Made by a program: the position numbers and the translations under genes | Shown here: positions 28,450 through 35,903 of the stretch, one piece after another | Position numbering within the stretch: position 1 is the stretch's first letter | How the letters are laid out: every line of letters starts with the position of its first letter | DNA from: a bacterium | Lineage (GTDB): Bacteria; Electryoneota; RPQS01 | Direction: 5' to 3' | NCBI GenBank assembly: GCA_023382385.1 | Contig: JAHDVH010000002.1 | Coordinates: 882,219 to 946,218 of the forward strand | Length of the DNA stretch: 64,000 bases | The notes under the pieces: generated by a model | What the model was told of the DNA's origin: nothing | The model's input: the letters and a program-made list of their open reading frames with translations, nothing else | Database searches by the model: none

Positions 28450-29526
28450 TTAAAGGCCAAACGACCGCCTAAGGGCTGCCAAAAGAGCTTCGTGCAGCCC
28501 TTCGACGTAGTAGACACCCTTTGTTTCGAGAGTGCCGATAGTCAGCCCCTCAATCTGGTGGAGCCGTTTGATGCGATACCTGTCACCGAGTAGATCGGCC
28601 TCACTCTTCACCCCCTTCAGCCATTTCAATAAGGACTCATTCTCGGCATACTTCTTAGCGGCATAGAGCGGCACAATCATAGAGTCCGGAAAGATACCGC
28701 ATGTTCGTAGACTCTTCTCGATATACTCCGCCATCCTCCTGCGATCCCCAATGTCCGATGAAGAAAGCGTTTCACCTTTCTCAAATCCTAATCCCCTACG
28801 TATCGCCGCCGGGTTTTGGCATCGCAATTCAAGGCGCACGATCTCATGGCCACCCGACTTCTTCTTTCGGTCATACGTACTTGCTTCTTTTGATGGCCTG
28901 CGAGATCTTGAGCTGAACTTAAGATGTACAGGACTTTGTGATTTCACACGCCCACTACGTTGGTCTACTGGAAGTGTCCCAAGGCTTCGAATCAACTTTG
29001 TTGTTTCAGGGCACAAGATGTCGAAACCTAAGTCAAGTCGGCTAACAGAAACAGGGTAGCCGGTGAACAAGCATGGGCACTCGACGTGGTTCTCTACCAA
29101 CTCTGCAATTCGAGGCCAAACAGATGACCACTGTTCAATTGGCAAGAGGTCACTACCTTCGAACGGGAAGTCACCTGAAGGTTCAAAAGTCATGATGAGT
29201 CTGTTGTACCGATAACTAAGCCTCACAACTTTCGGCTCTGTCCACCCTGAGTTTTTTCCGCAAAACTCCTGCTTAACATCTTGTCTCGCCCAGTAGTCCT
29301 TCCCTCTGATTTTCAACCCTGTTTTCATATCTCCGGTTATTATGCCGATTCGCCTCAGCTTCTTCCATTTGAGCGCCGATCGTGGCACTACAATTGTAAA
29401 CTTAATTGTGTGATAGCCAAAGAGAATCTCTGCTGCCCGCGCATCGAAGGTTTTCCCGCGTGGTCCTTTCTTGACAAATCGGAGCTCATGGCTACGTCCA
29501 AAAAACTGCGCATCGTGATTATTCAT
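28450..29526 (-). CDS. Possible plasmid/phage replication initiator (Rep_trans/gene II-like)
   Basis: A 358-residue basic protein without a signal peptide or membrane segment. The pattern VSRLDLGFDI (about 165-174), then a stretch with STYDRKKK and VRLELRCQN (about 218-240), is like the Rep_trans and filamentous-phage gene II families (SRxDLxxD ... YxK ... RxELR). I did not see a clear HUH pair, so catalytic class is uncertain. An inverted repeat lies 10 bases upstream of its start, and its neighbours are excisionase-like proteins and a recombinase, which fits a small integrative replicon. It could instead be an uncharacterised mobile-element protein. Confidence 0.4.
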   Translation of the reverse strand: MNNHDAQFFGRSHELRFVKKGPRGKTFDARAAEILFGYHTIKFTIVVPRSALKWKKLRRIGIITGDMKTGLKIRGKDYWARQDVKQEFCGKNSGWTEPKVVRLSYRYNRLIMTFEPSGDFPFEGSDLLPIEQWSSVWPRIAELVENHVECPCLFTGYPVSVSRLDLGFDILCPETTKLIRSLGTLPVDQRSGRVKSQSPVHLKFSSRSRRPSKEASTYDRKKKSGGHEIVRLELRCQNPAAIRRGLGFEKGETLSSSDIGDRRRMAEYIEKSLRTCGIFPDSMIVPLYAAKKYAENESLLKWLKGVKSEADLLGDRYRIKRLHQIEGLTIGTLETKGVYYVEGLHEALLAALRRSFGL

Positions 29527-29535
29527 AGTCTCTCG

Positions 29536-29560
29536 TAATTCAGTGTTTATGACTGAATTA
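29536..29560. promoter_or_regulatory. Inverted repeat at the start of the possible rep gene
   Basis: TAATTCAGT / ACTGAATTA with a 7-nt loop: nine perfect pairs, 10 bases before the ATG at 29526. It is a candidate operator or origin hairpin for the adjacent gene. Confidence 0.45.
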
Positions 29561-30201
29561 GTGTTGAACGAGTTTCAATTGTCGCACACATAGTATTACT
29601 GGTCTAATGAACCCCTTGGCGGGTATTTCCATGTTTGCGAATCTGTTTTCCGGGAGAAATAGATCTACATCCTACGTGTCACAGTCACCTTCCTTTGTTG
29701 TGGGCTCCCTCGAATGTGGTTGTGGCCGATGTCATAATGTAATCTTCACATGAGAAAAACACAAATCCATTTAAGAAAATTGTTCCGAATTCGCCGCGAA
29801 CTTGAGAATTTACGAGTCCGCCCGTTCTCAATTCGTTCGATGTTGAAAAGAGATTTACATCTATATGTTACGTGCACCATAACAATAAAATGGAACTGGC
29901 CCGTGTTTTCGTCTGTGACTATCTCCGATCGGTTCAACACAAATATCGCTTTTCTTGGCCGTGCAACTTGACTTACTACTCGCGATTGATTATGGTTGCA
30001 TTACATCACGGCCACATTTGCTCGTTTGAGCGGTGAGTCGCGGTAAAGTACCTATCACAGCGTAGCAATAGTGTTGTTTTTGTGGTTCTGTTGAAAAACG
30101 GACATAGAGGCAACACTTTTCATTTTTTGAATGTTGCGTCGCGCGAATGGAAACACTTAGAATTCATAGTTCGCACTATTACATTGACTTGGAGATCGAG
30201 A
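29561..30201. other. Gene-free AT-rich stretch between divergent genes
   Basis: About 640 bases of visibly AT-richer sequence with only short frames. The end contains an imperfect inverted repeat (GCAAC ... GTTGC, about 30110-30137). It presumably holds divergent promoters for the genes at 29526 and 30202. Confidence 0.4.
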
Positions 30202-30486
30202 ATGAGCAAAAGAGAACTAAAAGTAAATCCTCCTGCGTTTATCGGTGCGCGCGATGCTGCGAAGCAACTTGGGTTAAGTGTGCCGACCCTCTACCGCTAC
30301 ATCAAGACCGAGGGCCTTCCTTGCTTCCGAATCGGTGGTTCCTATAGGTTTCGGCAGTCCGAACTGGATGAGTGGATTGAAAAACACAGGGAGCCAACCA
30401 ATTCCGTACGGCAAGACGCGCGATCATTGTTACTTGATGCCGTCTCGATCTTGGACAAGTACCCCGATGAGCCAACCAAAGAGTGA
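30202..30486 (+). CDS. Excisionase-like helix-turn-helix protein
   Basis: A 94-residue protein from the ATG at 30202 with GGAG seven bases upstream; the longer frame back to 30082 has no such signal. Residues 13-60 are a textbook HTH_17/excisionase domain (FIGARDAAKQLGLSVPTLYR, then CFRIGGSYRFRQSELDEWIE). The last 30 residues are a helical tail. It probably regulates or directs excision of the element that carries the serine recombinase downstream. Confidence 0.75.
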   Translation: MSKRELKVNPPAFIGARDAAKQLGLSVPTLYRYIKTEGLPCFRIGGSYRFRQSELDEWIEKHREPTNSVRQDARSLLLDAVSILDKYPDEPTKE

Positions 30487-30657
30487 ATACTGTGTGGAGT
30501 GTGTGGGCGAACTGAAAAGGTCAGTCGCTGGCGCTTCCCATATTGCACAGCACGGCGTATTTGAGATGAAGCCATTAGCTGCCGTTAAGGATACTTCTAC
30601 AAGTGGAAGCTTAGAGAATTGAATCGTAAGGGAAATACAGAACAAGGAGGATTGACA

Positions 30658-31308
30658 ATGAAAGCAAAGAACACGACGAGAAAGACAACCAAAGCACCTA
30701 TGAAGACGAGCAAGTATACTGCCGTGTCGCTCGTTTGGAACAACTGGATCCGCATTAGCACCCAATCGGTTTGGACGGATCAACTCCGAGTGAAGTCATC
30801 AATTACATTTAAAGTCGACGGGGAACGGCTGACAATGCAGAATTCAAAAGGTCTTATCGTATTTAGCGTTGACACTTATCGCGGGCGACGATGTCTAAAT
30901 ATCCTAATTCTCGAGGAGTATCTATCTCTATTTCAGGAAAACGGTAATATCATGGACTACGCAAATAGGTCGCGAGTTGGAGGCAAGTTCCGATACCAAG
31001 AAACAAAACGGACTTCCGGGGACGCGATTACTCTTGAGGGAATCAGAGCAATTAGAGTCGTTGTAGCCTCAATGGAGGGTGGCTTTCCATTGCAAAAAGG
31101 CTCAATCGCTCTGGTCATCGATGATGAAGATGCGTATTCGGCGGAGGACGTTAGTGGCAATGTTATGGTAAGCAATGGCGTAACCGAAGACAGCAAAATA
31201 GTCACACATATTCTCATAGTCGAAGATCACGACGAGTGTTATCTCCGAAAGTGTGTACGAGAAACTGGGCGTGAATCTTTGTCGCTTAACAACACGCCAC
31301 CGGATTGA
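30658..31308 (+). CDS. Hypothetical 216-residue protein
   Basis: Start at ATG 30658, ten bases behind a strong AGGAGG; an in-frame ATG at 30619 lacks one. The first 25 residues are very basic and rich in Lys and Thr, the rest is mixed and turns acidic toward the C-terminus (VIDDEDAYSAEDV). No domain was recognised. It lies between the HTH gene and the recombinase operon on the same strand, so it is probably part of the mobile element. Confidence 0.55.
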   Translation: MKAKNTTRKTTKAPMKTSKYTAVSLVWNNWIRISTQSVWTDQLRVKSSITFKVDGERLTMQNSKGLIVFSVDTYRGRRCLNILILEEYLSLFQENGNIMDYANRSRVGGKFRYQETKRTSGDAITLEGIRAIRVVVASMEGGFPLQKGSIALVIDDEDAYSAEDVSGNVMVSNGVTEDSKIVTHILIVEDHDECYLRKCVRETGRESLSLNNTPPD

Positions 31309-31678
31309 TTTGCAGTGCTTAGGCATTTCTCAAGAATTCACGATGTGCCGCATGAAAGCAAACGCTAACAAGGAATGAATCCGGAATTCCCGAGCTCCCT
31401 TGTGAAACAACAGAGCGTCTCCAACCTTCGCGCATACTTTCAGATCCTTGATGACTGGGACAGGTGCATGAAGCATACAGAAGCCAACACTACGGCAGCT
31501 TTCGACCAACCTCGGTCGATGAAGCGACAATTGGCGGAACCTGGGAGAAGGCGATCGGAGCCCCTTTGCCCAGAGATTGCCTCATCGACATTCGTTCAAA
31601 TTCTCATGATTCAGCATGAAATCGGCGAATTTCCGCCGCCTTCGGGTCACTTGCCTAACAGAAGAAGCCACCTTGAGC
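31309..31678. other. Gene-free stretch before the recombinase promoter
   Basis: No convincing gene. A 122-codon frame (31375-31743) runs through it but has atypical composition and spans the promoter at 31679. Confidence 0.4.
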
Positions 31679-31707
31679 TTGACACTTCGAAAAGTACATG
31701 TTATTGT
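31679..31707 (+). promoter_or_regulatory. Sigma-70-type promoter of the RHH-recombinase operon
   Basis: TTGACA at 31679, a 17-base spacer and TATTGT at 31702. It lies 33 bases before the ATG of the ribbon-helix-helix gene at 31740. Confidence 0.6.
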
Positions 31708-31739
31708 TACGCTAAGAGATCAGTGCAGTGTAAGCTCAG

Positions 31740-31916
31740 ATGACCAAGCAACCACAACAGGACAAAGAAGAACTAAATCGCATGATCCACATTCGTGTAA
31801 GTGACGAAGCGCATCGGCAGTTGCGGATCTTTGTTGCTCGTCGCCAGACCACTGCTCAGAAGTGGCTCACAGAGTTGGTCATGCGTGAACTCGAGCGCGA
31901 GAAGGACAAGTCGTGA
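31740..31916 (+). CDS. Small ribbon-helix-helix-like protein
   Basis: A 58-residue protein. After a short polar leader comes MIHIRVSDEAHRQLRIFV, a beta-strand and helix typical of CopG/Arc ribbon-helix-helix DNA-binding proteins, and then a second helix TTAQKWLTELVMRELERE. The stop TGA overlaps the GTG start of the serine recombinase by four bases, so the two are translationally coupled. It probably represses its own operon and hence recombinase expression. A relative with the same layout precedes hsdM at 61073-61261 (LIHVRLPEDVHRRLKTKV). Confidence 0.75.
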   Translation: MTKQPQQDKEELNRMIHIRVSDEAHRQLRIFVARRQTTAQKWLTELVMRELEREKDKS

Positions 31917-33490
31917 GTCTCGGATTGGGTATGCACGGAGCGCGTCGAAGAGCTCTTGTTTACGCACGTGTTAGTTCAAAAGAACAAGAGAAAGAAGGAT
32001 TCAGCATTCCTGCCCAATTGGGCCTGCTCCGCGATTACGCAACTCGGCAGAATCTCGCGATTGCTCAGGAATACGTTGATATCGAAACCGCAAAACAGGC
32101 AGGACGGACCGCATTCACCGAAATGGTGAACTTCCTCCGAAGGCAGCAACAAAGCAGAAATGGTACCGAACGCTGCAGAACGATATTGGTTGAGAAGACA
32201 GACCGGCTGTTGCGGAACCTGAAGGACTGGGTTACCTTGGACGACTTGGATGTTGAGATCCACTTGGTCAAGGATGGCACCGTGTTGTCCGATGAATCAC
32301 GTTCGTCTGAGAAGCTCATGCACGGCATCAAGGTACTGATGGCAAAGAACTACATTGATAACCTATCTGAAGAGGTAAAGAAAGGCCTTGCCGAGAAAGT
32401 CCGGCAAGGCCTCTATCCTGGGAAGCGTCCGTTGGGCTACCGCCATGTAGAGCGGAACGGCAAAAGAGTTATTGAAGTCGAGCCGAATCTCGCTTCGGGA
32501 ATCGCCAAGCTCTTTGAACTTTACGTAACCGGACGATATTCGTTGCAGGACCTTGCCGAACGGTCGGATGAATTCGGGTTGAAATACAACGAAACTGGAA
32601 ATCCAATCAGAAAGACAACCGTTCAAAAGATTCTAACGAACCCGATCTACCATGGCGAATTTCGTTGGAAAGGTGCCATTCACCAAGGTAGCCATGAACC
32701 AATCATATCGAGAGAGCTTTTCGAGCAGGTACAGATCCAACTGGCATTGAATGGAAGCACCAAGACAACGAAAGAGAAGAGGACTTGGGCATTTCAAGGG
32801 TTAATGAAATGCGGGCACTGTGGCCATGCGATGATTGCTGAGATCAAGAAGGGAAAGTACATCTATTATCACTGTGCCAACTACTTGAGAGGCTGCAAGA
32901 GCGACTGGATCAAGGAAGGCGAGGCTGCCCGCCAATTCGGAGAAATACTGCAGGCAGCGCGTATTCCAGATGTCCTTGTGCCTGCGATTGTGAGGATTCT
33001 GCGCGACGGCCATGCAGACAAGAAACGCCACCACGAAGAGGCCGTGAAGGCCCTACAGAGCCGTCATAGGCACCTTCAGGCGCGGTTGGACGCGATGTAC
33101 GAGGACAAGCTCGACGGGGCTATCACAGCCGAGTATTTCGAGCGAAAGGCCCAAGAATGGCGCCGGGAGCAGTCCACGCTGACTCGCAAAATCGAGCAGC
33201 ACCAAGGTGCCGACACGGATTATGCCGATTTTGGAGTCCGTCTGATCCGACTTGCCCAACAAGCAGGCGAACTCTATCAATCTCAAAATAATACCGAGAA
33301 GAGAAGGCTTATAGAAATCGTATTATCGAACTCAACTTATAAAGACGGAATCATCTCGCCAGTTTATCGTAAGCCTTTTGATATTATAGCGATTAGAAAC
33401 GAAGAAGCAAGAAAGGAAAAGGCCGTAAGTGACTCCACTTACGGCCTTAGTCCCCGATGGCTGGGGAACAGGGACTCGAACCCCGATTAA
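31913..33490 (+). CDS. Large serine recombinase (integrase/resolvase type)
   Basis: A 525-residue large serine recombinase. The N-terminal catalytic domain begins ALVYARVSSKEQ, where the first Ser after RV is the nucleophile, and includes VEKTDRLLRNLKDW. The Recombinase domain (about 165-270) contains GKRPLGYRHVE and ILTNPIYHGEFRWKG. A zinc ribbon follows (MKCGHCGHAM ... YYHCANYLRGC) with a coiled-coil region near 370-430. The start is GTG at 31913 overlapping the upstream stop; ATG 31934 is an alternative. The last 25 or so residues are read from the tRNA-Gln terminator and the 3' end of the tRNA itself, so the C-terminus appears to cross the junction between element and host. It would integrate and excise an element at this tRNA. 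Confidence 0.9.
   Translation: MSLGLGMHGARRRALVYARVSSKEQEKEGFSIPAQLGLLRDYATRQNLAIAQEYVDIETAKQAGRTAFTEMVNFLRRQQQSRNGTERCRTILVEKTDRLLRNLKDWVTLDDLDVEIHLVKDGTVLSDESRSSEKLMHGIKVLMAKNYIDNLSEEVKKGLAEKVRQGLYPGKRPLGYRHVERNGKRVIEVEPNLASGIAKLFELYVTGRYSLQDLAERSDEFGLKYNETGNPIRKTTVQKILTNPIYHGEFRWKGAIHQGSHEPIISRELFEQVQIQLALNGSTKTTKEKRTWAFQGLMKCGHCGHAMIAEIKKGKYIYYHCANYLRGCKSDWIKEGEAARQFGEILQAARIPDVLVPAIVRILRDGHADKKRHHEEAVKALQSRHRHLQARLDAMYEDKLDGAITAEYFERKAQEWRREQSTLTRKIEQHQGADTDYADFGVRLIRLAQQAGELYQSQNNTEKRRLIEIVLSNSTYKDGIISPVYRKPFDIIAIRNEEARKEKAVSDSTYGLSPRWLGNRDSNPD
33421..33446 (-). terminator. Terminator of tRNA-Gln
   Basis: GGCCGTAAGT / ACTTACGGCC, ten perfect pairs with a 6-nt loop. On the minus strand TTTTCCTTTCTT follows. 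It lies 11 bases beyond the tRNA 3' end and inside the C-terminal codons of the oppositely oriented recombinase. Confidence 0.85.
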
Positions 33491-33532
33491 CAGATCCAGA
33501 GACTGTTGTCCTGCCAATTAGACGATTCCCCA
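33458..33532 (-). tRNA. tRNA-Gln (anticodon CUG)
   Basis: A 75-base cloverleaf with encoded CCA. The acceptor stem is TGGGGAA / TTCCCCA with discriminator G. The anticodon loop is CTCTGGA with anticodon CTG, the T-stem CGGGG / CCCTG encloses TTCGAGT. The acceptor sequence TGGGGNA and G73 match bacterial tRNA-Gln. The top base pair of the anticodon stem next to the loop is T-T. Confidence 0.93.
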
Positions 33533-33714
33533 AAAACAGGATTTTATTGAGCTTAAGTGGTAAGAAACCAACCTTAAGGAACGGTAATATAAGGCAGTCT
33601 GACTCGAGAATCAAGTCAGGTGCGATGAAAAATCTGGCCAGTTTTTTGCAATCTTTTGGATGACGTAAATTGTAAATGATTGTAATCCGAAAAGCTATAG
33701 GTGACAAACGGCCC

Positions 33715-35802
33715 ATGGACCCGTCGCAAAATGCCTACGAAGTGACCACTCCGCTCCTCCGACAGGTTCCTCAGGCGGCTCTGGACGCCGTTTTTGGAGC
33801 TGCGGGACTCGTCACAGCAGACCTGAAGTTGTCGGTTGTCGGTCGTTCGTGGGACGAGTTTATGGCTCGCTCCGGTCGCAGTGATTTGGCCCGCAATGCT
33901 CTGCTGGGAAGTTCAATTCTGCTGTTCTTCCGCAACGACGAGCAACGCCGCGTGTTTGAGAGTCTGCTGCACTCGATGCACTCCGACGAACTCGGCGTGC
34001 ACAATCAGGTGGTTGACCTCGGCACCAAGGAGAAGCCCTTCTATGTGCAGCTTCACGTGCAGGGACTTTGGCAGGACGGGGTGTTTGCCGGCTACTTCGT
34101 GCATTGCCTCGACATCACACGCGAACACACCAACCGGTTAATGCTGATCGAGCGCGACCGCGAGTTTCAATCGTTGAAAGAGGCTGTGGAGAAAGCGGAA
34201 ACTTCGGCGCGCGAGCTGCAGGAGAAACTGCGTGTGTCCGCAGAAGAGATTGCGCAGCGCGAAGCTCAGCTCAAAAAAGTGACCGAAAAGTCCATGCGCA
34301 TGGAAAGAAGTTCCCGGGAAGCTCTCGAGCACTCGGAAAAAGCCGTGGAAAAGTCTGCGCGGCTCCAGCACGAATTGGACAAACTGCGCAAACAGCAGAG
34401 TGAGAACACGCAGGCCGCGCAGGAGCTTGAGAAGCAGTCGGCAGAGTGTACGAGACTGACCCGTGCGCTGGAAACGGCGCAAGCCAAGTGCGACACTCTT
34501 GAGCAGGAACTGCAGACGTCAATAGCCCAGCGTTCCACGCTCGAGCAGGAATTGCAAATGCTCCGCGAGAGTCAGAACGGCCAAGCAGAAGGTGTCGCGA
34601 ACGCTGCGCAGGAAATTGCGGCCTTGCAGGCAACGCTTGGCGAAATGACAGGCATGAAAGACTCGCTTGAGCAGGAATATCAGAAACTCCTGCAGGAAAA
34701 CGAACAGAGTCGGAAAGAAACCGCAGAACTTCGTGCGGCACTTGAAGAACTGCGAAGCAACCCTGTTGTCGTCGCTGCGCCGCCTGTGCAGGACACAAGT
34801 TCGGCCGAGCTGCTCACAATGATTTCTCTGCCCGCCTGCTCTCTCGATCTTGAGGGCAAGCTTGTTTGTGCCACCGGTTCATTCTGGGAAGAATTGGGTT
34901 CGGTTCCGGAACAGGGTGTGGGTCAGTCATTTGCTGACTGGTTAAGTGACAACGAGGCTGCGCGCTTTGCAGCATGGCTGGAAAGTCAGACAGACGCCTG
35001 TTGCGATGTGACGGCGGCGGATGGTAGTTCGTGGCGAGCCTGCGCGGTGGTCGGGAGCAACGGGACTTGGCAAAGCGTCATAATTGAAGCCGGCACCGCT
35101 GCGGCCGCAGTTCAACCCTTGATTCAACCGGCCCCTCACGCTGCGACCGGACCGTCACAGGTGAGAGCACTATCCCGCGAATTGGCAGACGAGTTCAGTA
35201 ATCTCCTGACCGGCGTGCTGGGACATGCGTCGCTGGCCGCAGCCGAGATGGACTCACATACTTCCCGCGACATCATCGCAATCGAGCAGACGGCACGTGA
35301 AGCCGCACAGCTGGTGCGCAAACTTGCCGCGCTGAGCGGCAGCGGCAAGCACGTGCAGGATAACGATCTGGCAAAGATGCTCAAACAGTACGTTAAGAAG
35401 ATGCCGCCCGAGTTCTATGGTGTTTCTCCACAGCTTGTGTTGTGCGACGACGCGTGTCTTGTGCACGGCGACACGGGATCTCTCAAGATGGTGCTTGAAG
35501 CGATATCCGCTCATGCGCGGGACAAAGCAAGCGAGGATGCGCAGGTTTGCTACACACTGTCTCGCGCAGATGAGGACGTTTGTCTCTCTTTGTCGTACAA
35601 CGGAAGTGCGGGCTATCCGGCGGGCTGGCATGAAGGGCAGCCGCCGTCCATCGGCCAATCGGGTTGGGATTTGATTTTTGCCCGTGAGGTCGTACGCGGA
35701 ATGGGAGGGGAAATTGAGTTGACGGACGACGGAGAACGCACAATGCTGCTGATGACCATGCCTTTGGTCAATCAAGAGGAGCAGGTGCGTAACCGAAGTT
35801 AG
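33715..35802 (+). CDS. PAS/coiled-coil protein with degenerate histidine-kinase module (pseudokinase)
   Basis: A 695-residue cytoplasmic protein from ATG 33715 (AGGTGA ten bases upstream; an in-frame ATG lies at 33676). The order is a PAS domain at about 15-140, a long coiled coil at 145-360, a second PAS-like domain at 365-460 and a histidine-kinase-like end. The phosphoacceptor helix reads LADEFSNLLTGVLGHASLA where active relatives have AHDFNNLL, so the His is Asp492. The ATP-binding part lacks the N-box Asn (ISAHARDKA) and the DxGxG motif; only the end (FAREVVRGMGGEIEL) is recognisable. It most likely senses and scaffolds, or binds a partner kinase or receiver, rather than phosphorylating. 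It stands alone with its own terminator. Confidence 0.75.
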   Translation: MDPSQNAYEVTTPLLRQVPQAALDAVFGAAGLVTADLKLSVVGRSWDEFMARSGRSDLARNALLGSSILLFFRNDEQRRVFESLLHSMHSDELGVHNQVVDLGTKEKPFYVQLHVQGLWQDGVFAGYFVHCLDITREHTNRLMLIERDREFQSLKEAVEKAETSARELQEKLRVSAEEIAQREAQLKKVTEKSMRMERSSREALEHSEKAVEKSARLQHELDKLRKQQSENTQAAQELEKQSAECTRLTRALETAQAKCDTLEQELQTSIAQRSTLEQELQMLRESQNGQAEGVANAAQEIAALQATLGEMTGMKDSLEQEYQKLLQENEQSRKETAELRAALEELRSNPVVVAAPPVQDTSSAELLTMISLPACSLDLEGKLVCATGSFWEELGSVPEQGVGQSFADWLSDNEAARFAAWLESQTDACCDVTAADGSSWRACAVVGSNGTWQSVIIEAGTAAAAVQPLIQPAPHAATGPSQVRALSRELADEFSNLLTGVLGHASLAAAEMDSHTSRDIIAIEQTAREAAQLVRKLAALSGSGKHVQDNDLAKMLKQYVKKMPPEFYGVSPQLVLCDDACLVHGDTGSLKMVLEAISAHARDKASEDAQVCYTLSRADEDVCLSLSYNGSAGYPAGWHEGQPPSIGQSGWDLIFAREVVRGMGGEIELTDDGERTMLLMTMPLVNQEEQVRNRS

Positions 35803-35836
35803 CGCGGGCGAAGTCGCCAACACCTCAGTGTGAACG

Positions 35837-35863
35837 GCCCGTCGCTTCGTACGACGGGCTTTC
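35837..35863 (+). terminator. Terminator of the pseudokinase gene
   Basis: GCCCGTCG / CGACGGGC with a 7-nt loop, followed by TTTC, 35 bases after the stop codon. Confidence 0.75.
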
Positions 35864-35903
35864 AATTTGAAAGAGTCCGAGGAAATCCGTACCTTCTGCC
35901 GCT

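Noticed and set aside
31375-31743. 122-codon frame ending in ATGA overlap with the RHH gene
   Set aside because: It spans the TTGACA/TATTGT promoter, has odd composition and no ribosome site; the overlap is probably chance.
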